From positions 1 through 64,000 of the forward strand of contig NZ_JANFNH010000026.1 of NCBI RefSeq assembly GCF_024436055.1: DNA of 64,000 bases, written 5' to 3'. Position numbers and translations under genes: made by a program. The notes beneath the pieces were generated by a model that had not been told where the DNA came from, made no database searches, and saw nothing but the letters and a program-made list of their open reading frames with translations. Each line of letters begins with the position of its first letter. The first letter of the stretch is position 1. Shown piece after piece: positions 45,788-55,433 of this stretch. This stretch comes from Streptantibioticus rubrisoli. GTDB lineage: Bacteria > Actinomycetota > Actinomycetes > Streptomycetales > Streptomycetaceae.

Positions 45788-47008
45788 ATGCCAGAAGCCG
45801 TAATAGTCTCTGCCGCCCGCTCGCCCATCGGGCGCGCCTTCAAGGGATCGCTGAAGGAGCTGCGTCCGGACGACCTGACGGCCACGATCATCCAGGCCGC
45901 GCTGGCGAAGATCCCCGAGCTCGACCCGCGCGATATCGACGACCTGATGCTCGGCTGCGGTCTGCCCGGCGGCGAGCAGGGGCACAACCTGGGCCGGATC
46001 GTCGCCGTGCAGATGGGCATGGACCACCTGCCCGGCTGCACCATCACGCGTTACTGCTCCTCGTCGCTGCAGACGTCCCGGATGGCGCTGCACGCCATCA
46101 AGGCAGGCGAGGGCGACGTGTTCATCTCGGCCGGTGTCGAGATGGTCTCGCGCAGCGTCAAGGGCACCTCGGACGGCCTGCCGGACACCCACAACCCGCT
46201 GTTCTCGGACGCCGAGGCGCGTACCGCCACCCGCGCGGAGAGCGAGGGCGCCGACTGGCACGACCCGCGCGAGGACGGCCTGCTGCCCGACCCGTACATC
46301 GCGATGGGCCAGACCGCCGAGAACCTGGCCCGGCTCAAGGGCATCACCCGCCAGGAGATGGACGAGTTCGGCGTACGGTCCCAGAACCTCGCCGAGAAGG
46401 CGATCGCCGACGGCTTCTGGCAGCGCGAGATCACCCCGGTCACGCTGCCGGACGGCACCGTGGTCAGCACGGACGACGGTCCGCGCCCGGGCGTGACGAT
46501 GGAGGGCGTCGCCGGTCTCAAGCCGGTCTTCCGCCCCGACGGCCTGGTCACGGCGGGCAACTGCTGCCCGCTCAACGACGGTGCCGCGGCGCTGGTGATC
46601 ATGTCCGACACCAAGGCGCGTGAGCTGGGCCTGACCCCGCTGGCCCGGATCGTGTCCACCGGGGTGTCCGGGCTGTCCCCGGAGATCATGGGGTACGGCC
46701 CGGTGGAGGCGTCCAAGCAGGCGCTCAAGCGGGCGGGCCTGACGATCGACGACATCGACCTGGTGGAGATCAACGAGGCGTTCGCCGCGCAGGTCATCCC
46801 GTCCTACCGGGACCTGGGCATCGACCTGGACAAGCTGAACGTCAACGGCGGCGCGATCGCGGTCGGCCACCCGTTCGGCATGACCGGCGCCCGGATCACC
46901 ACCACGCTGATCAACTCCCTGCAGTGGCACGACAAGCAGTTCGGCCTGGAGACGATGTGCGTCGGCGGCGGCCAGGGCATGGCGATGGTCATCGAGCGGC
47001 TGAGCTGA
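45788..47008 (+). CDS. Acetyl-CoA acetyltransferase (thiolase)
   Basis: 406 residues from ATG 45788 (GGAGGAG upstream). Cys90 in [11 protein letters not shown] is the acyl-accepting residue; [30 protein letters not shown] (His) and [15 protein letters not shown]-type Cys complete the site. It catalyses reversible Claisen condensation of acetyl-CoA or thiolysis of 3-oxoacyl-CoA. It stands alone. The 26 bp around the stop codon are duplicated 106 bp downstream. Confidence 0.93.
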   Translation: MPEAVIVSAARSPIGRAFKGSLKELRPDDLTATIIQAALAKIPELDPRDIDDLMLGCGLPGGEQGHNLGRIVAVQMGMDHLPGCTITRYCSSSLQTSRMALHAIKAGEGDVFISAGVEMVSRSVKGTSDGLPDTHNPLFSDAEARTATRAESEGADWHDPREDGLLPDPYIAMGQTAENLARLKGITRQEMDEFGVRSQNLAEKAIADGFWQREITPVTLPDGTVVSTDDGPRPGVTMEGVAGLKPVFRPDGLVTAGNCCPLNDGAAALVIMSDTKARELGLTPLARIVSTGVSGLSPEIMGYGPVEASKQALKRAGLTIDDIDLVEINEAFAAQVIPSYRDLGIDLDKLNVNGGAIAVGHPFGMTGARITTTLINSLQWHDKQFGLETMCVGGGQGMAMVIERLS

Positions 47009-47124
47009 GCCGCAGCGGAGGGTGGGGGTCGCCTCCCGACGAAGGAGGGAGGCGGCACCCGCCCGCAGCGGAGGCGAAGCGCAGCGCGACCAAGAGCACG
47101 AGCGGCTGAGCTGAGCCGCAGCGG
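46993..47124. repeat. 26-bp direct repeat covering the thiolase stop
   Basis: CGAGCGGCTGAGCTGAGCCG plus CAGCGG occurs at 46993-47018 (end of the gene) and again at 47099-47124; a shorter third match lies at about 47146. The 47009-47404 stretch has no gene. Confidence 0.7.
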
Positions 47125-47190
47125 GCGCAGCGCGCGCCGGCCTCGTGGCTGAGCTGAACCTGGTGGCGCTGGGTTGACTGTTTTCGGCGT

Positions 47191-47221
47191 TCCCCCGGGA
47201 TGTGTCCAACATCCCGGGGGA
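47191..47221 (+). terminator. Terminator of the thiolase gene
   Basis: Perfect 13-bp stem (47191-47203 with 47209-47221), 5-nt loop, then TCCTCTTTT. Confidence 0.85.
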
Positions 47222-47404
47222 TCCTCTTTTGCGCAGGTCACAGTCTGGTCAGCGGGCGAATTCAAGCGGCGACATGTCCCTTTCGTGACATTCCGCACTG
47301 CGCAGGCCAACGGTTTCAGTGCAGAGTGTCCGTGGGGGAGAAACAGTTCCGCTGCAAGCCGTCGCAAACCGCCGTAGGGCCCCCACCCGCCAGGAGTTAC
47401 GTCA

Positions 47405-48151
47405 GTGAGCGCCATCAACCCCGTCGCCCTCGTCTCGCTGCTCGTCGCGGCCGCCGCCGTGGCCGCGGCGGCCGTCACCGCGTTCGCCGTGCGCACGCTA
47501 CGCGGTGAGCTGGGGGCACTGCGCCGTGAACTCACCGTGCGCCAGGCCCAGGCCGTCGTACCGGGCGCCCGCACGGCACCGGCCGTGGAGGAGATACGCA
47601 CCGCCGTGGCCGCGGCGCTGGCCGACGAGCGGGAGCGGGAGCTGGCCGACGCCCGGGCGTTCTGGGCCGCGCAGGAAGCACGGGAGGCCGCCGACGCGGC
47701 GCTCTTCGACGGTCACGGCATCGAGTTCCCGGAGATCGAGGCGCTGCCCTACGTGCCCCGCCAGGCGGACTGGTCGGGCTTCGAGCCGCAGCCGCAGCTG
47801 CCGCACCGGCGCCACCCCTCCGACCCCGACTTCGTACCGTCCCCGGTGGTCGCCGACCCCGAGGAGACGGTGGCCCGGCTGGCCGCGCTGGCCGACGCGC
47901 GCACCCCGCTGGCCGACGTCCGCCCCGGGCCGCTGGGCACCTTGGACCTGTACGTCTTCGCGGACGGTACGACGCTGTGCCTGACCCCCGGGCACCGGGA
48001 GACGGCGGAGCAACTGGCCGCCGCACTGGAGCGCGGCGAGGCTCCTGCGCTGCTCGGCGGGTCCGCGGTCTCCGGCGCGTTCGCGCTGACCTTCAGCTAC
48101 GGCGAGGAGAGCGTGTTCGTGCTCGCCGACCGGGTCGTCGCCTCGCTGTGA
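47405..48151 (+). CDS. Membrane-anchored protein of unknown function
   Basis: 248 residues from GTG 47405 (AGGAG upstream). A single N-terminal helix (about 7-29) is followed by a charged, probably coiled-coil segment ([30 protein letters not shown]) and a C-terminal globular part with [20 protein letters not shown] and [17 protein letters not shown] do not recognise the family. The topology suggests a cytoplasmic domain tethered to the membrane or exported; the charge pattern cannot decide. Confidence 0.65.
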   Translation: MSAINPVALVSLLVAAAAVAAAAVTAFAVRTLRGELGALRRELTVRQAQAVVPGARTAPAVEEIRTAVAAALADERERELADARAFWAAQEAREAADAALFDGHGIEFPEIEALPYVPRQADWSGFEPQPQLPHRRHPSDPDFVPSPVVADPEETVARLAALADARTPLADVRPGPLGTLDLYVFADGTTLCLTPGHRETAEQLAAALERGEAPALLGGSAVSGAFALTFSYGEESVFVLADRVVASL

Positions 48152-48286
48152 GCGGCTAAGCGCTCCGCCGGGAGGGCGCCGATCGTGCCGTTGTTCGTCT
48201 GCGGCGCCACTGCGGCTGGTCGGGCGGTTCCCCGCGCCCCTTCAGGGCGCTACAGAACCGCGGCGGACTTCGCCTGACCTGTTCAG
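48152..48286 (-). repeat. Dispersed gene-end repeat, copy D (inverted)
   Basis: Read on the minus strand it gives CTGAACAGGTCAGGCGAAGT, then CCGCCGCGG, GAAGGGGCGCGGGGAACC and CGACCAGCCGCAG. The final CGGCGGAGCGCTTAGCC lies against the stop of the membrane-anchored gene. It fills the gap between two convergent stop codons (48151 and 48283). Confidence 0.65.
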
Positions 48287-48597
48287 AGGAGCTCCTCCAC
48301 CTTCGCCACGCCGCGTAGCGCCTCCTCCAGCACATCGTGGCGGCCGGGGTGTCCGGCGAGGGCCACCACGAGGTCATGGCCCGCCACGGCGATCTGGTCG
48401 CCGAGCGCGAAGATCCCGTTGTCCGGCATCAACAGCGGTTCGCGGCCGGGCAGTTCAAGCCGTTGCGCGGCGCAGGACAGTTCACGCGCGAGGGTCAGCC
48501 CGGCCTCAGCGACACCGTGCAGGCGGCTCTGCGGCAGGGCACGGAAGCGGTCGGCGAGCCGCTCCACGGCGGTCACCAGGGGCGCGCAGTCGAGCAT
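48283..48597 (-). CDS. Hypothetical protein, 104 residues
   Basis: All-alpha sequence starting MLDCAPLVTAVERLADRFRA with LTLARELSCAAQRLE and a C-terminal LEEALRGVAKVEELL. No membrane segment or signal. I do not recognise a family. The frame, GC bias and defined ends support a real gene; its stop overlaps repeat copy D. Confidence 0.6.
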   Translation of the reverse strand: MLDCAPLVTAVERLADRFRALPQSRLHGVAEAGLTLARELSCAAQRLELPGREPLLMPDNGIFALGDQIAVAGHDLVVALAGHPGRHDVLEEALRGVAKVEELL

Positions 48598-48704
48598 GCG
48601 GTGACTTTATACGGCCGCCCGCGCCGTCTCGTAGGTCCGGGACGGTTGCCAACGCCCAACGGCTAAGGCACGGTGGGGTAACGGAACGCACACTGGAGGC
48701 GCCG

Positions 48705-48941
48705 ATGTCCCAGATGATCTTCTCTGAAGAAACCCACCGGAACCTGCTGTCCCGCATCCCCGAGCGCACCGGCCGGAGCGTCTCCGACTGGCTCCGCGAA
48801 TTCGACAACGGCCCCGCGCTCCTTCGTTTCGAAGAGAAGGTGGACTGGCTCCGCCGCGAGCACTCGGACCTGTCGCACGGCTACGCCAAGGCCCTCGTCC
48901 ACGAGTACGACCTCAGGCGGGCCGCCCGCAAACTCGGGTAG
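48705..48941 (+). CDS. DUF4287-like small protein
   Basis: 78 residues: MSQMIFSEETHRNLLSRIPE, then TGRSVSDWLREFDNG, EEKVDWLRREHSDLSHGYAK and an ALVHEYDLRRAARKLG end. The TGRSxxxW and LxxEHxLxHGYA pattern is that of DUF4287 proteins, helical and of unknown function. Monocistronic. Confidence 0.75.
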   Translation: MSQMIFSEETHRNLLSRIPERTGRSVSDWLREFDNGPALLRFEEKVDWLRREHSDLSHGYAKALVHEYDLRRAARKLG

Positions 48942-49060
48942 TCCCGCAGCCCGTTGATCCACAGGCCCCACAAGGCTGCCGAAGGGCTTCCAGGAGCGAC
49001 ACCGCCGCCCCCGGAGGCCCGTCGGCGCGTCCGCGCGGACCGGTCGTGCGGGGCCGCGGA

Positions 49061-49909
49061 TCAGTCCCGCAGGATGGAGATCAGCCGCAGCATCTCCAGG
49101 TAGATCCACACCAGCGAGACCGTCAGGCCGAACGCGGCCAGCCAGGACTCGCGCTGCGGGGCACCGTGCCGGATGCCGTCCTCGACGCACCTGAACTCCA
49201 GCGACAGGAAGAACGCGCCGAGCAGCACGCCGACGATGCCGACGACCACGCCGAGCCCGCCGCTGCGCAGGCCGAGCCCGTCGCCGCCGCCGAAGGCCGC
49301 GAACAGCAGGTTGGCGAAGGTCAGCAGCACGAACCCGATGGCGATCGCCATCCCGACCCGCTTGTACCGGTCGGTGACCTTCACCAGCCCCGTGCGGTAC
49401 GCGATGAGCATGCCCGCGGAAACGGCCATCGTGCCCAGTACCGCCTGCACCGGGGCGCCCGCCCAGGCCGCGTTGAACATCTTGCTGACGACGCCGAGGA
49501 AGATGCCCTCGAAGGCCGCGTAGCCGAGGATGAGCGCCGGTTTGGGGGCCGCCTTGAACGTCTGCACCATGCCCAGCACGAAGGCGACCAGCGCCGCCAC
49601 CATGGCCACCCCGTAGCTGGTGCGGCTCACCGGCAGCACGACCCATGCGAGCAGTGCGCCGACGAGGACCGTGCCCAGCGTCATCGCGGTGCGCATGACG
49701 ACGTCGTCGATGGTCATCCGGCCGCTCTGCGCCGGGCTGGCGGCAGGCGCCTGGTACATCCGCCGCAGCTCCTCGGCCGTGAGGTCCTGCGGCGCGCCCT
49801 GGGCGTACGGGTGTCCGGCGGTGGGCGCGGGGCCGTACCCGAAGCCCGCGTAGCCGTTGTCCCGGCTGAAGCCCCGCCGCGAGAAGACCGGGTTGCTGCT
49901 GCTCCTCAT
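49061..49909 (-). CDS. Bax inhibitor-1/YccA family membrane protein
   Basis: 282 residues from ATG 49909 with GGAGGAG upstream. A Gly/Tyr/Pro-rich cytoplasmic N-terminus (about 1-65) precedes seven transmembrane helices. Family features: GYAAFEGIFLGVVSKMFN in the middle and the final EFRCVEDGIRHGAPQRESWL loop before the last helix. BI-1 proteins such as BsYetJ are pH-sensitive calcium leak channels; the bacterial role is poorly defined. Confidence 0.9.
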   Translation of the reverse strand: MRSSSNPVFSRRGFSRDNGYAGFGYGPAPTAGHPYAQGAPQDLTAEELRRMYQAPAASPAQSGRMTIDDVVMRTAMTLGTVLVGALLAWVVLPVSRTSYGVAMVAALVAFVLGMVQTFKAAPKPALILGYAAFEGIFLGVVSKMFNAAWAGAPVQAVLGTMAVSAGMLIAYRTGLVKVTDRYKRVGMAIAIGFVLLTFANLLFAAFGGGDGLGLRSGGLGVVVGIVGVLLGAFFLSLEFRCVEDGIRHGAPQRESWLAAFGLTVSLVWIYLEMLRLISILRD

Positions 49910-50088
49910 CTCACTCCTCCATGGCCGCACGGTACGGCTCCGCCCCACCGTAATGGATTGGCAAAGTACCGCGACTGCTACCAGAGGAGGATCTTCCCGC
50001 GCCGATTCGTACGCCGATCTGATTAATTGAAGAATTAACCAGGGTTCCGCCGGACCTCTCCCGGGGAAGGCTCACCACGGGAGGAGAG

Positions 50089-50170
50089 TGCCCGGAGCCG
50101 GACTCGAACCGGCACGACCCGTAGGTCAGTGAGGTTTAAGCTCACCGTGTCTACATTCCACCACCCGGGC
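50089..50170 (-). tRNA. bldA: tRNA-Leu(UAA), the bldA tRNA
   Basis: Class II tRNA on the minus strand starting GCCCGGGTGGTGGAATGTAG. The anticodon loop CTTAAAC gives anticodon UAA, which reads UUA; stem GTGAG/CTCAC; long variable arm; T arm GCCGGTTCGAGTCCGGC; acceptor 3' strand TCCGGGC with discriminator A. CCA is not encoded. In Streptomyces this is the only tRNA that reads the rare TTA codon and it controls development and secondary metabolism. Its promoter should lie just above 50200; an AGCCTA at 50219-50224 (TAGGCT on the minus strand) is a possible -10. Confidence 0.95.
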
Positions 50171-50610
50171 ATGGGAACACGCCGCGGGCACAGCGGGCGA
50201 CCCCCATGAACTAGCAAGAGCCTATCCGGAACTGACCCCCGAACAGGTGAAAATCCGCCTGGCGTTGTCCGATTTTATGGGCAGCTGAAAGACCGTCAAA
50301 ACCGGGCGATTGCCCGGGTTTATGCCCCCACCGGCGCGCATTCCGCAAGAGGCCGCGCTAACCCGTGCATGCACCACTCGAAGTGATTGACGGGAATTCG
50401 CTGAGTCGTGTCATGCCACAGCACGCGCGCCCCCGTGCGCCCCCTCGCGGACCCAATGCGCCCCTCGTCTCATCTCCTACCTGAGGATGACGCGCCTGCC
50501 GTTCGTACCTCCCAAGGAGCCCCGCGGAACCACGACAGGGGCTGATCCGGCCGGAGCTGGGCACAGGAAGGATGGAGTGGACACCGCCGCACACGACAGG
50601 AGCCCCACCC
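50171..50610. other. 440-nt intergenic region between bldA and the ABC exporter
   Basis: No gene found. It contains the bldA upstream region, a short hairpin at about 50298-50321 (AAACCGGGC against GCCCGGGTTT with one bulge) and the presumed exporter promoter. Confidence 0.5.
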
Positions 50611-51426
50611 GTGACCACCACCACCCAGACCGGCACCCGCGCCGACGACCGTGCCACCGCGGTGGCCGCCCGCGCGACAGATCTCACCAAGGTCTACGGC
50701 CAGGGCGAGACACGCGTGGTCGCACTCGACAATGTCTCCACGGAGTTCCGCAAGGGCGAGTTCACCGCGATCATGGGGCCGTCCGGCTCCGGCAAGTCGA
50801 CGCTCATGCACTGCATGGCGGGGCTCGACTCGGTCTCCTCCGGATCCGCTCGAATAGGCGACACCGAGCTGTCGGCGCTGAAGGACAAACAGCTCACCCG
50901 CCTGCGCCGGGACAAGATCGGCTTCATCTTCCAGGCGTTCAACCTGCTGCCCACCCTGACCGCCGCCGAGAACATCACCCTGCCGATGGACATCGCGGGC
51001 CGCAGGCCGGACCAGCCGTGGCTGTCCAAGGTCATCGAGACCGTCGGCCTGTCCGGGCGGCTGGCGCACCGGCCCGCCCAGCTCTCCGGCGGCCAGCAGC
51101 AGCGCGTCGCGGTGGCCCGGGCGCTCGCCGCCAAGCCCGAGATCATCTTCGCCGACGAGCCCACCGGAAACCTCGACTCGCGCTCCGGCGCCGAGGTGCT
51201 GGGCTTCCTGCGCAACTCGGTACGGGAGTTGGGGCAGACCGTGGTGATGGTCACCCACGACCCGGTGGCCGCCTCGTACGCGGACCGCGTCATCTTCCTC
51301 GCCGACGGCCGGATCGTGGACGAACTGCGCGACCCGACCGCCGACGACGTACTGGAGCGGATGCGGCGCCTTCCCGGGGGAAACCCCCGGACCCCCGGCT
51401 TCGACGCCACGGCCCGCACCAGCTGA
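50611..51426 (+). CDS. ABC transporter ATP-binding protein, MacB/LolD type
   Basis: 271 residues from GTG 50611 with AGGAG eight bases upstream; an ATG at 50572 is an alternative but its AGGAAGG is too close. Walker A GPSGSGKST, signature LSGGQQQRVAVARALA, Walker B IIFADEPTGNLD and the H-loop VMVTHDPVAASYADR are intact. It powers the FtsX-type permease encoded 61 nt downstream. Such pairs export peptides, antibiotics or lipoproteins, or relay mechanical signals. Confidence 0.93.
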   Translation: MTTTTQTGTRADDRATAVAARATDLTKVYGQGETRVVALDNVSTEFRKGEFTAIMGPSGSGKSTLMHCMAGLDSVSSGSARIGDTELSALKDKQLTRLRRDKIGFIFQAFNLLPTLTAAENITLPMDIAGRRPDQPWLSKVIETVGLSGRLAHRPAQLSGGQQQRVAVARALAAKPEIIFADEPTGNLDSRSGAEVLGFLRNSVRELGQTVVMVTHDPVAASYADRVIFLADGRIVDELRDPTADDVLERMRRLPGGNPRTPGFDATARTS

Positions 51427-51487
51427 GCGCACGCCCAGCCGCCGCCCGTCCACGCCGATCCGCACCCGTATCCCCCAGGACTGAACC

Positions 51488-54034
51488 ATGTTCCGTACCG
51501 CCCTGCGCAATGTGCTCGCGCACAAGGCCAGACTGCTGATGACCGTGCTCGCCGTACTGCTCGGCGTGGCCTTCGTCTCCGGCACCCTGGTGTTCACCGA
51601 CACCCTCGGCAACGCCTACAAGAACCAGTCGGCCAAGTCGTACGACAACGTCGCCGTCGCCATCACCAGTTACGGCAGCCCCTCCGGCCAGCACGGCAAG
51701 CAGCAGGACGAGGGCATCAGCCAGCAGACCCTCGACCGGATCGGCAAGCTGCCCGGCGTCGCCTCCACCACCGGGCGGGTCTCCGGATTCGCCGGAGTCG
51801 CCGACGCCAAGGGCAAGTTGATCGGCAACGGCTGGACCAACTCCGGTGCCAACTTCGCGCCCGGCAAGAACGGCAAGGACCCGCGCTACACGTTCACCTC
51901 CGGCCACGGCCCGGCGCAGACCGGTGAGGTCGCACTCGACAAGGACACCGCGGACAAGGGCGGCTTCCACGTCGGCGACCCGGCGCGGATCGCGACCAAC
52001 GGGCCGGTCAAGACGTACACCGTCACCGGCATCTTCACCACCGACGACGGCGCGGTCAGCGCCGGTGGGTCGCTGGTGCTGTTCGACACCGCCAGCGCCC
52101 AGGCGCTCTACCTGACCCCCGGTCACTTCTCGGACGTGACCGTCACCGCCGACAAGGGCACCGCGCAGCAGAAGATCCTCGACGAGATCACCCCGCTGCT
52201 GCCCAAGGGCGGCAACGTCGACGCCCAGACCGGCAAGCAACTCGCCGACGAGCAGGCCAGGCAGATCGAGCAGCAGTTCAACTCGATGAGCACCATGCTG
52301 CTGGTGTTCGCCGCCATCGCGCTGTTCGTCGGGATCTTCCTGATCGCCAACACCTTCACCATGCTGGTCGCGCAGCGCACCAAGGAGCTGGCGCTGCTGC
52401 GGGCGCTGGGCGCCAGCCGCCGCCAGGTGACCCGGTCGGTGCTGACCGAGGCGCTGATCGTGGGCGCCACCGCCTCGCTGGCCGGTTTCGTGGCCGGTAT
52501 CGGCATCGCGGTGGGGCTGCGCTCCGCCATGGCCTCCTTCGGCGCCAAGGTGCCCTCCGGCCCGCTGGTGGTCGCGCCGACGACGGTGATCGCGGCGTTC
52601 GCGGTGGGTGTGCTGATCACCATGTTCGCCGCCTGGCTGCCCGCTCGCCGGGCCGCGAAGATCCCGCCGGTCGCCGCGATGAGCAGTGCGGAACTGCCGG
52701 CGCCCACCAAGTCCCTGGTGCTGCGCAACACCTTCGGCGTGCTGCTGGCCGCGCTGGGTGCGGCGCTGGTCGTACTGGGCGGGGCGACGGGCGGCGACAC
52801 CGGGCGCTGGGAGGTCGGCGTCGGGGCGTTCCTGCTGGTGATCGGCGTGATCGTGCTGACGCCGCTGCTGTCGCAGCCGGTCATCGCGGCGGTACGGCCG
52901 CTGCTGGCGCGGGCGTTCGGGGTGTCCGGCAACCTGGCGGCGCGCAACGCGCGGCGCAACCCGCGGCGTACCGCGGCCACCGCCTCGGCGCTTGCCATCG
53001 GGCTGACGCTGATCACCGGGCTTTCGGTGCTGGGGGTCTCCATCGGGCGGACGATCGACAAGGCCACCGTGGACAACCTGTCGGCGGACTACATGGTCCG
53101 GATGGCGAACGGCATGCCGCTGGACGACTCCGTCGCGGGCGAGATCTCCAAGGTGCCGGGGGTCACCGCGGCCACCGCGTTGCAGAGCTCGTACTTCGAC
53201 GTGGACGGCAGGTTCTCGTCGGTCACCGCGGCCGATCCGGCCGGGCTGGCCAGGACCGTCAAGATCACGATGGTGCACGGTTCGCGGTCCGCGCTGGCCG
53301 ACGGCAAGGTCCTGGTCTCCGACAAGACCGCCAAGAGCCACGGCTGGCGGGTCGGTGACTCGGTCCAGGCCAGCTACCCGGACGGTACGAAGGCTGAGGT
53401 GACGGTGGGTGGGACGTTCGCCGACAACCTGGTGCTGTCGGACGTCGTCATGCCCGACCGGATGCTGACGCCGCACGTCGACAAGCCCGAGGTACGGCAG
53501 GTGCTGGTCTCCGTCTCCGGCGGCGCCACGCCCACCGCGACGCAGGCCATCACCGACGGGCTGGGAGACAACCCCGCGATCTCGGTGATGGATCGTCAGG
53601 GGATCCGGGACACGTTCGGCGGCCTGATCAACAACATGCTCTACATCATGTACGGGCTGCTGGGGATGTCCCTGATCATCGCGGTGCTCGGGGTGGTCAA
53701 CACGCTGGCGATGTCGGTCTTCGAGCGGCGCCGTGAGATCGGCATGCTGCGCGCGGTCGGGCTGGACCGCGGGCGGGTGAAGCGGATGATCCGCCTGGAG
53801 GCGGTGGTCATCTCCCTGTTCGGCGCGGTCACCGGCGTCGTCCTCGGCCTGTTCATCGCCTGGGCCACGGGTGACTCCATCAGCGCCGACCTCCAGGGTT
53901 ACGTGATGGTTCTGCCCTGGACCCGCATCGCCGTCTTCCTGGCCCTGGCCGCCCTGGTGGGCATCCTGGCCGCGGTATGGCCCGCGAGGCGGGCGGCGAA
54001 GCTGGACGTTCTGGACGCGATCAAGACGGAGTAA
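51488..54034 (+). CDS. ABC transporter permease, FtsX/MacB type, two-domain
   Basis: 848 residues. An N-terminal helix and extracellular MacB-type periplasmic core domain (about 40-230) are followed by an FtsX block of three helices (about 265-385). A second helix pair, a second extracellular domain (about 500-700) and a second FtsX block (ERRREIGMLRAVGLDRGRVK) end the protein. This duplicated form is common in actinobacteria and usually works as a monomer or dimer with one ATPase. Substrate unknown. Confidence 0.92.
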   Translation: MFRTALRNVLAHKARLLMTVLAVLLGVAFVSGTLVFTDTLGNAYKNQSAKSYDNVAVAITSYGSPSGQHGKQQDEGISQQTLDRIGKLPGVASTTGRVSGFAGVADAKGKLIGNGWTNSGANFAPGKNGKDPRYTFTSGHGPAQTGEVALDKDTADKGGFHVGDPARIATNGPVKTYTVTGIFTTDDGAVSAGGSLVLFDTASAQALYLTPGHFSDVTVTADKGTAQQKILDEITPLLPKGGNVDAQTGKQLADEQARQIEQQFNSMSTMLLVFAAIALFVGIFLIANTFTMLVAQRTKELALLRALGASRRQVTRSVLTEALIVGATASLAGFVAGIGIAVGLRSAMASFGAKVPSGPLVVAPTTVIAAFAVGVLITMFAAWLPARRAAKIPPVAAMSSAELPAPTKSLVLRNTFGVLLAALGAALVVLGGATGGDTGRWEVGVGAFLLVIGVIVLTPLLSQPVIAAVRPLLARAFGVSGNLAARNARRNPRRTAATASALAIGLTLITGLSVLGVSIGRTIDKATVDNLSADYMVRMANGMPLDDSVAGEISKVPGVTAATALQSSYFDVDGRFSSVTAADPAGLARTVKITMVHGSRSALADGKVLVSDKTAKSHGWRVGDSVQASYPDGTKAEVTVGGTFADNLVLSDVVMPDRMLTPHVDKPEVRQVLVSVSGGATPTATQAITDGLGDNPAISVMDRQGIRDTFGGLINNMLYIMYGLLGMSLIIAVLGVVNTLAMSVFERRREIGMLRAVGLDRGRVKRMIRLEAVVISLFGAVTGVVLGLFIAWATGDSISADLQGYVMVLPWTRIAVFLALAALVGILAAVWPARRAAKLDVLDAIKTE

Positions 54035-54035
54035 T

Positions 54036-54115
54036 CCTGTCCGCCCACCCGCCTTTTTTCCGGGGGCTCCGCCCCGGGGCGGAGCCCCCGGAAAAAAGGC
54101 GGGTGGGCGGACAGG
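54036..54115. terminator. Perfect 80-bp palindrome between convergent genes
   Basis: Arms 54036-54075 and 54076-54115 are exact inverted copies with no loop. Its inner half is the familiar Streptomyces CCGGGGGCTCCGCCCC type, flanked by T6 on the left and A6 on the right. It begins 2 nt after the permease stop and ends 1 nt before the cyclopropane synthase stop. Confidence 0.8.
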
Positions 54116-54116
54116 G

Positions 54117-55433
54117 TCAGCGAGGTGTCAGCCAGCCCTCCCTGGTACGGGGGAAGGACGCGTCCCCGGTCGTGGTGGTCTTGACCGCCACGACCTGGTT
54201 GACGCCGATGCGGTTGTGTTCGAAGGCCAGAGCGGACGCGGCCATGTAAAGGCGCCAGACCCGGGCGCGGCCGGGGCTGGTGAGGCGGACGGCCTCCGGC
54301 CAGTGGGTCTCCAGGTTGGCGACCCAGGCGCGCAGGGTGCGCGCGTAGTGCTCGCGGAGCGCCTCCACGTCCCGCACCTCGAATCCCGCCTCCTCCAGCA
54401 GCGCGACTGTGGTGCCGACCGGCGCCAACTCCCCGTCGGGGAAGACGTAGCGGTCGATGAACTCGTCCACCCGGTAGGCGTCCTCGCGCTCCACCGGCCG
54501 CCGCGCGATCTGGTGGTTGAGCAGTCGGCCGCCGGGCCGCAACAACCCGTACAGCACCGAGGCGTACGCCCGGTACTGCGCGGCGCCCACGTGCTCGGCC
54601 ATGCCGATGGACGAGATAGCGTCGTACGGCCCGTCCGCCACCTCGCGGTAGTCCTGCACCCGGATCTCCACCCGGTCGGTCAGCCCGGCGTCCGCCACCC
54701 GCTTACGGGCGTACGCCGCCTGCTCGGTGGAGAGGGTGACGCCCACCGCCCGCACCCCGTACCGCTGGGCCGCGTGCAGCACCATCGAGCCCCAACCGCA
54801 GCCGACATCCAGCAGCCGCTGGCCCTCGGTCAGCGACAGCTTGCGGCAGATCAGGTCGAGCTTGGCCTCCTGCGCGTCCTCCAGGGTGCCGCCCGGCTGC
54901 CGCCAGTACGCGCACGAGTAGACCATCGAGGGCCCCAGCACCCGCTCGTAGAAGGTGTTGCCGACGTCGTAGTGGTGGTGGATCGCCTCGCGGTCCCGGC
55001 TGAGCGTGTGCCGTACCCCGCCCCGCCTCGGCGTCTCCTCGGCGGGCGGCGCGGGCGGCAGCCCCGGCCCGGCCAGCAGGAGCGCCTCCCGGGCCAGTCG
55101 GCGCAGCTCGGGGTCGCGCAGCGACCGTACAGCGTCCAGCGCACGCATCCCGCCGCCCGGCTCCGCCCGCTCCCAGATCAGCCCGGAGAGGCGGTCCAGC
55201 GCCTCGTACAGGTCGCCCTCGACCTCGATCTCCCCGGCCACCCAGGCCCGGGCGAGCCCCAACTCCCCCGGTTTCCACAGCAGTCGGCGCAGCGCGCGCC
55301 GGTGCCGCAGCACCAGTACCGGTGCGTCCGGCGGGCCCGCCTCGGTGCCGTCCCAGGCGCGGATCCGGAGCGGAAGCGGGGCGCCCAGAGCGCCCTCGGC
55401 GAGCGCGAGGAGCCGTACGGCTGCGTCGGCCAT
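54117..55433 (-). CDS. Cyclopropane-fatty-acyl-phospholipid synthase
   Basis: 438 residues from ATG 55433 (GGAGG nine bases upstream). An N-terminal lipid-binding segment is followed by the SAM methyltransferase domain: RDREAIHHHYDVGNTFYERV, LLDVGCGWGSMVLHAAQR, SIGMAEHVG and YVFPDGELAPVG. It methylenates the double bonds of membrane phospholipid acyl chains using SAM, usually in stationary phase or acid stress. It stands alone. Confidence 0.92.
   Translation of the reverse strand: MADAAVRLLALAEGALGAPLPLRIRAWDGTEAGPPDAPVLVLRHRRALRRLLWKPGELGLARAWVAGEIEVEGDLYEALDRLSGLIWERAEPGGGMRALDAVRSLRDPELRRLAREALLLAGPGLPPAPPAEETPRRGGVRHTLSRDREAIHHHYDVGNTFYERVLGPSMVYSCAYWRQPGGTLEDAQEAKLDLICRKLSLTEGQRLLDVGCGWGSMVLHAAQRYGVRAVGVTLSTEQAAYARKRVADAGLTDRVEIRVQDYREVADGPYDAISSIGMAEHVGAAQYRAYASVLYGLLRPGGRLLNHQIARRPVEREDAYRVDEFIDRYVFPDGELAPVGTTVALLEEAGFEVRDVEALREHYARTLRAWVANLETHWPEAVRLTSPGRARVWRLYMAASALAFEHNRIGVNQVVAVKTTTTGDASFPRTREGWLTPR

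Noticed and set aside
50298-50321. bldA terminator hairpin
   Set aside because: It lies upstream of bldA, which is on the minus strand, so it cannot end that transcript.
54036-54115. Classical Rho-independent terminator
   Set aside because: The runs are T on the left and A on the right, so neither strand has a U-run right after the inner hairpin. It is kept as a long palindrome that may still end transcription by structure.
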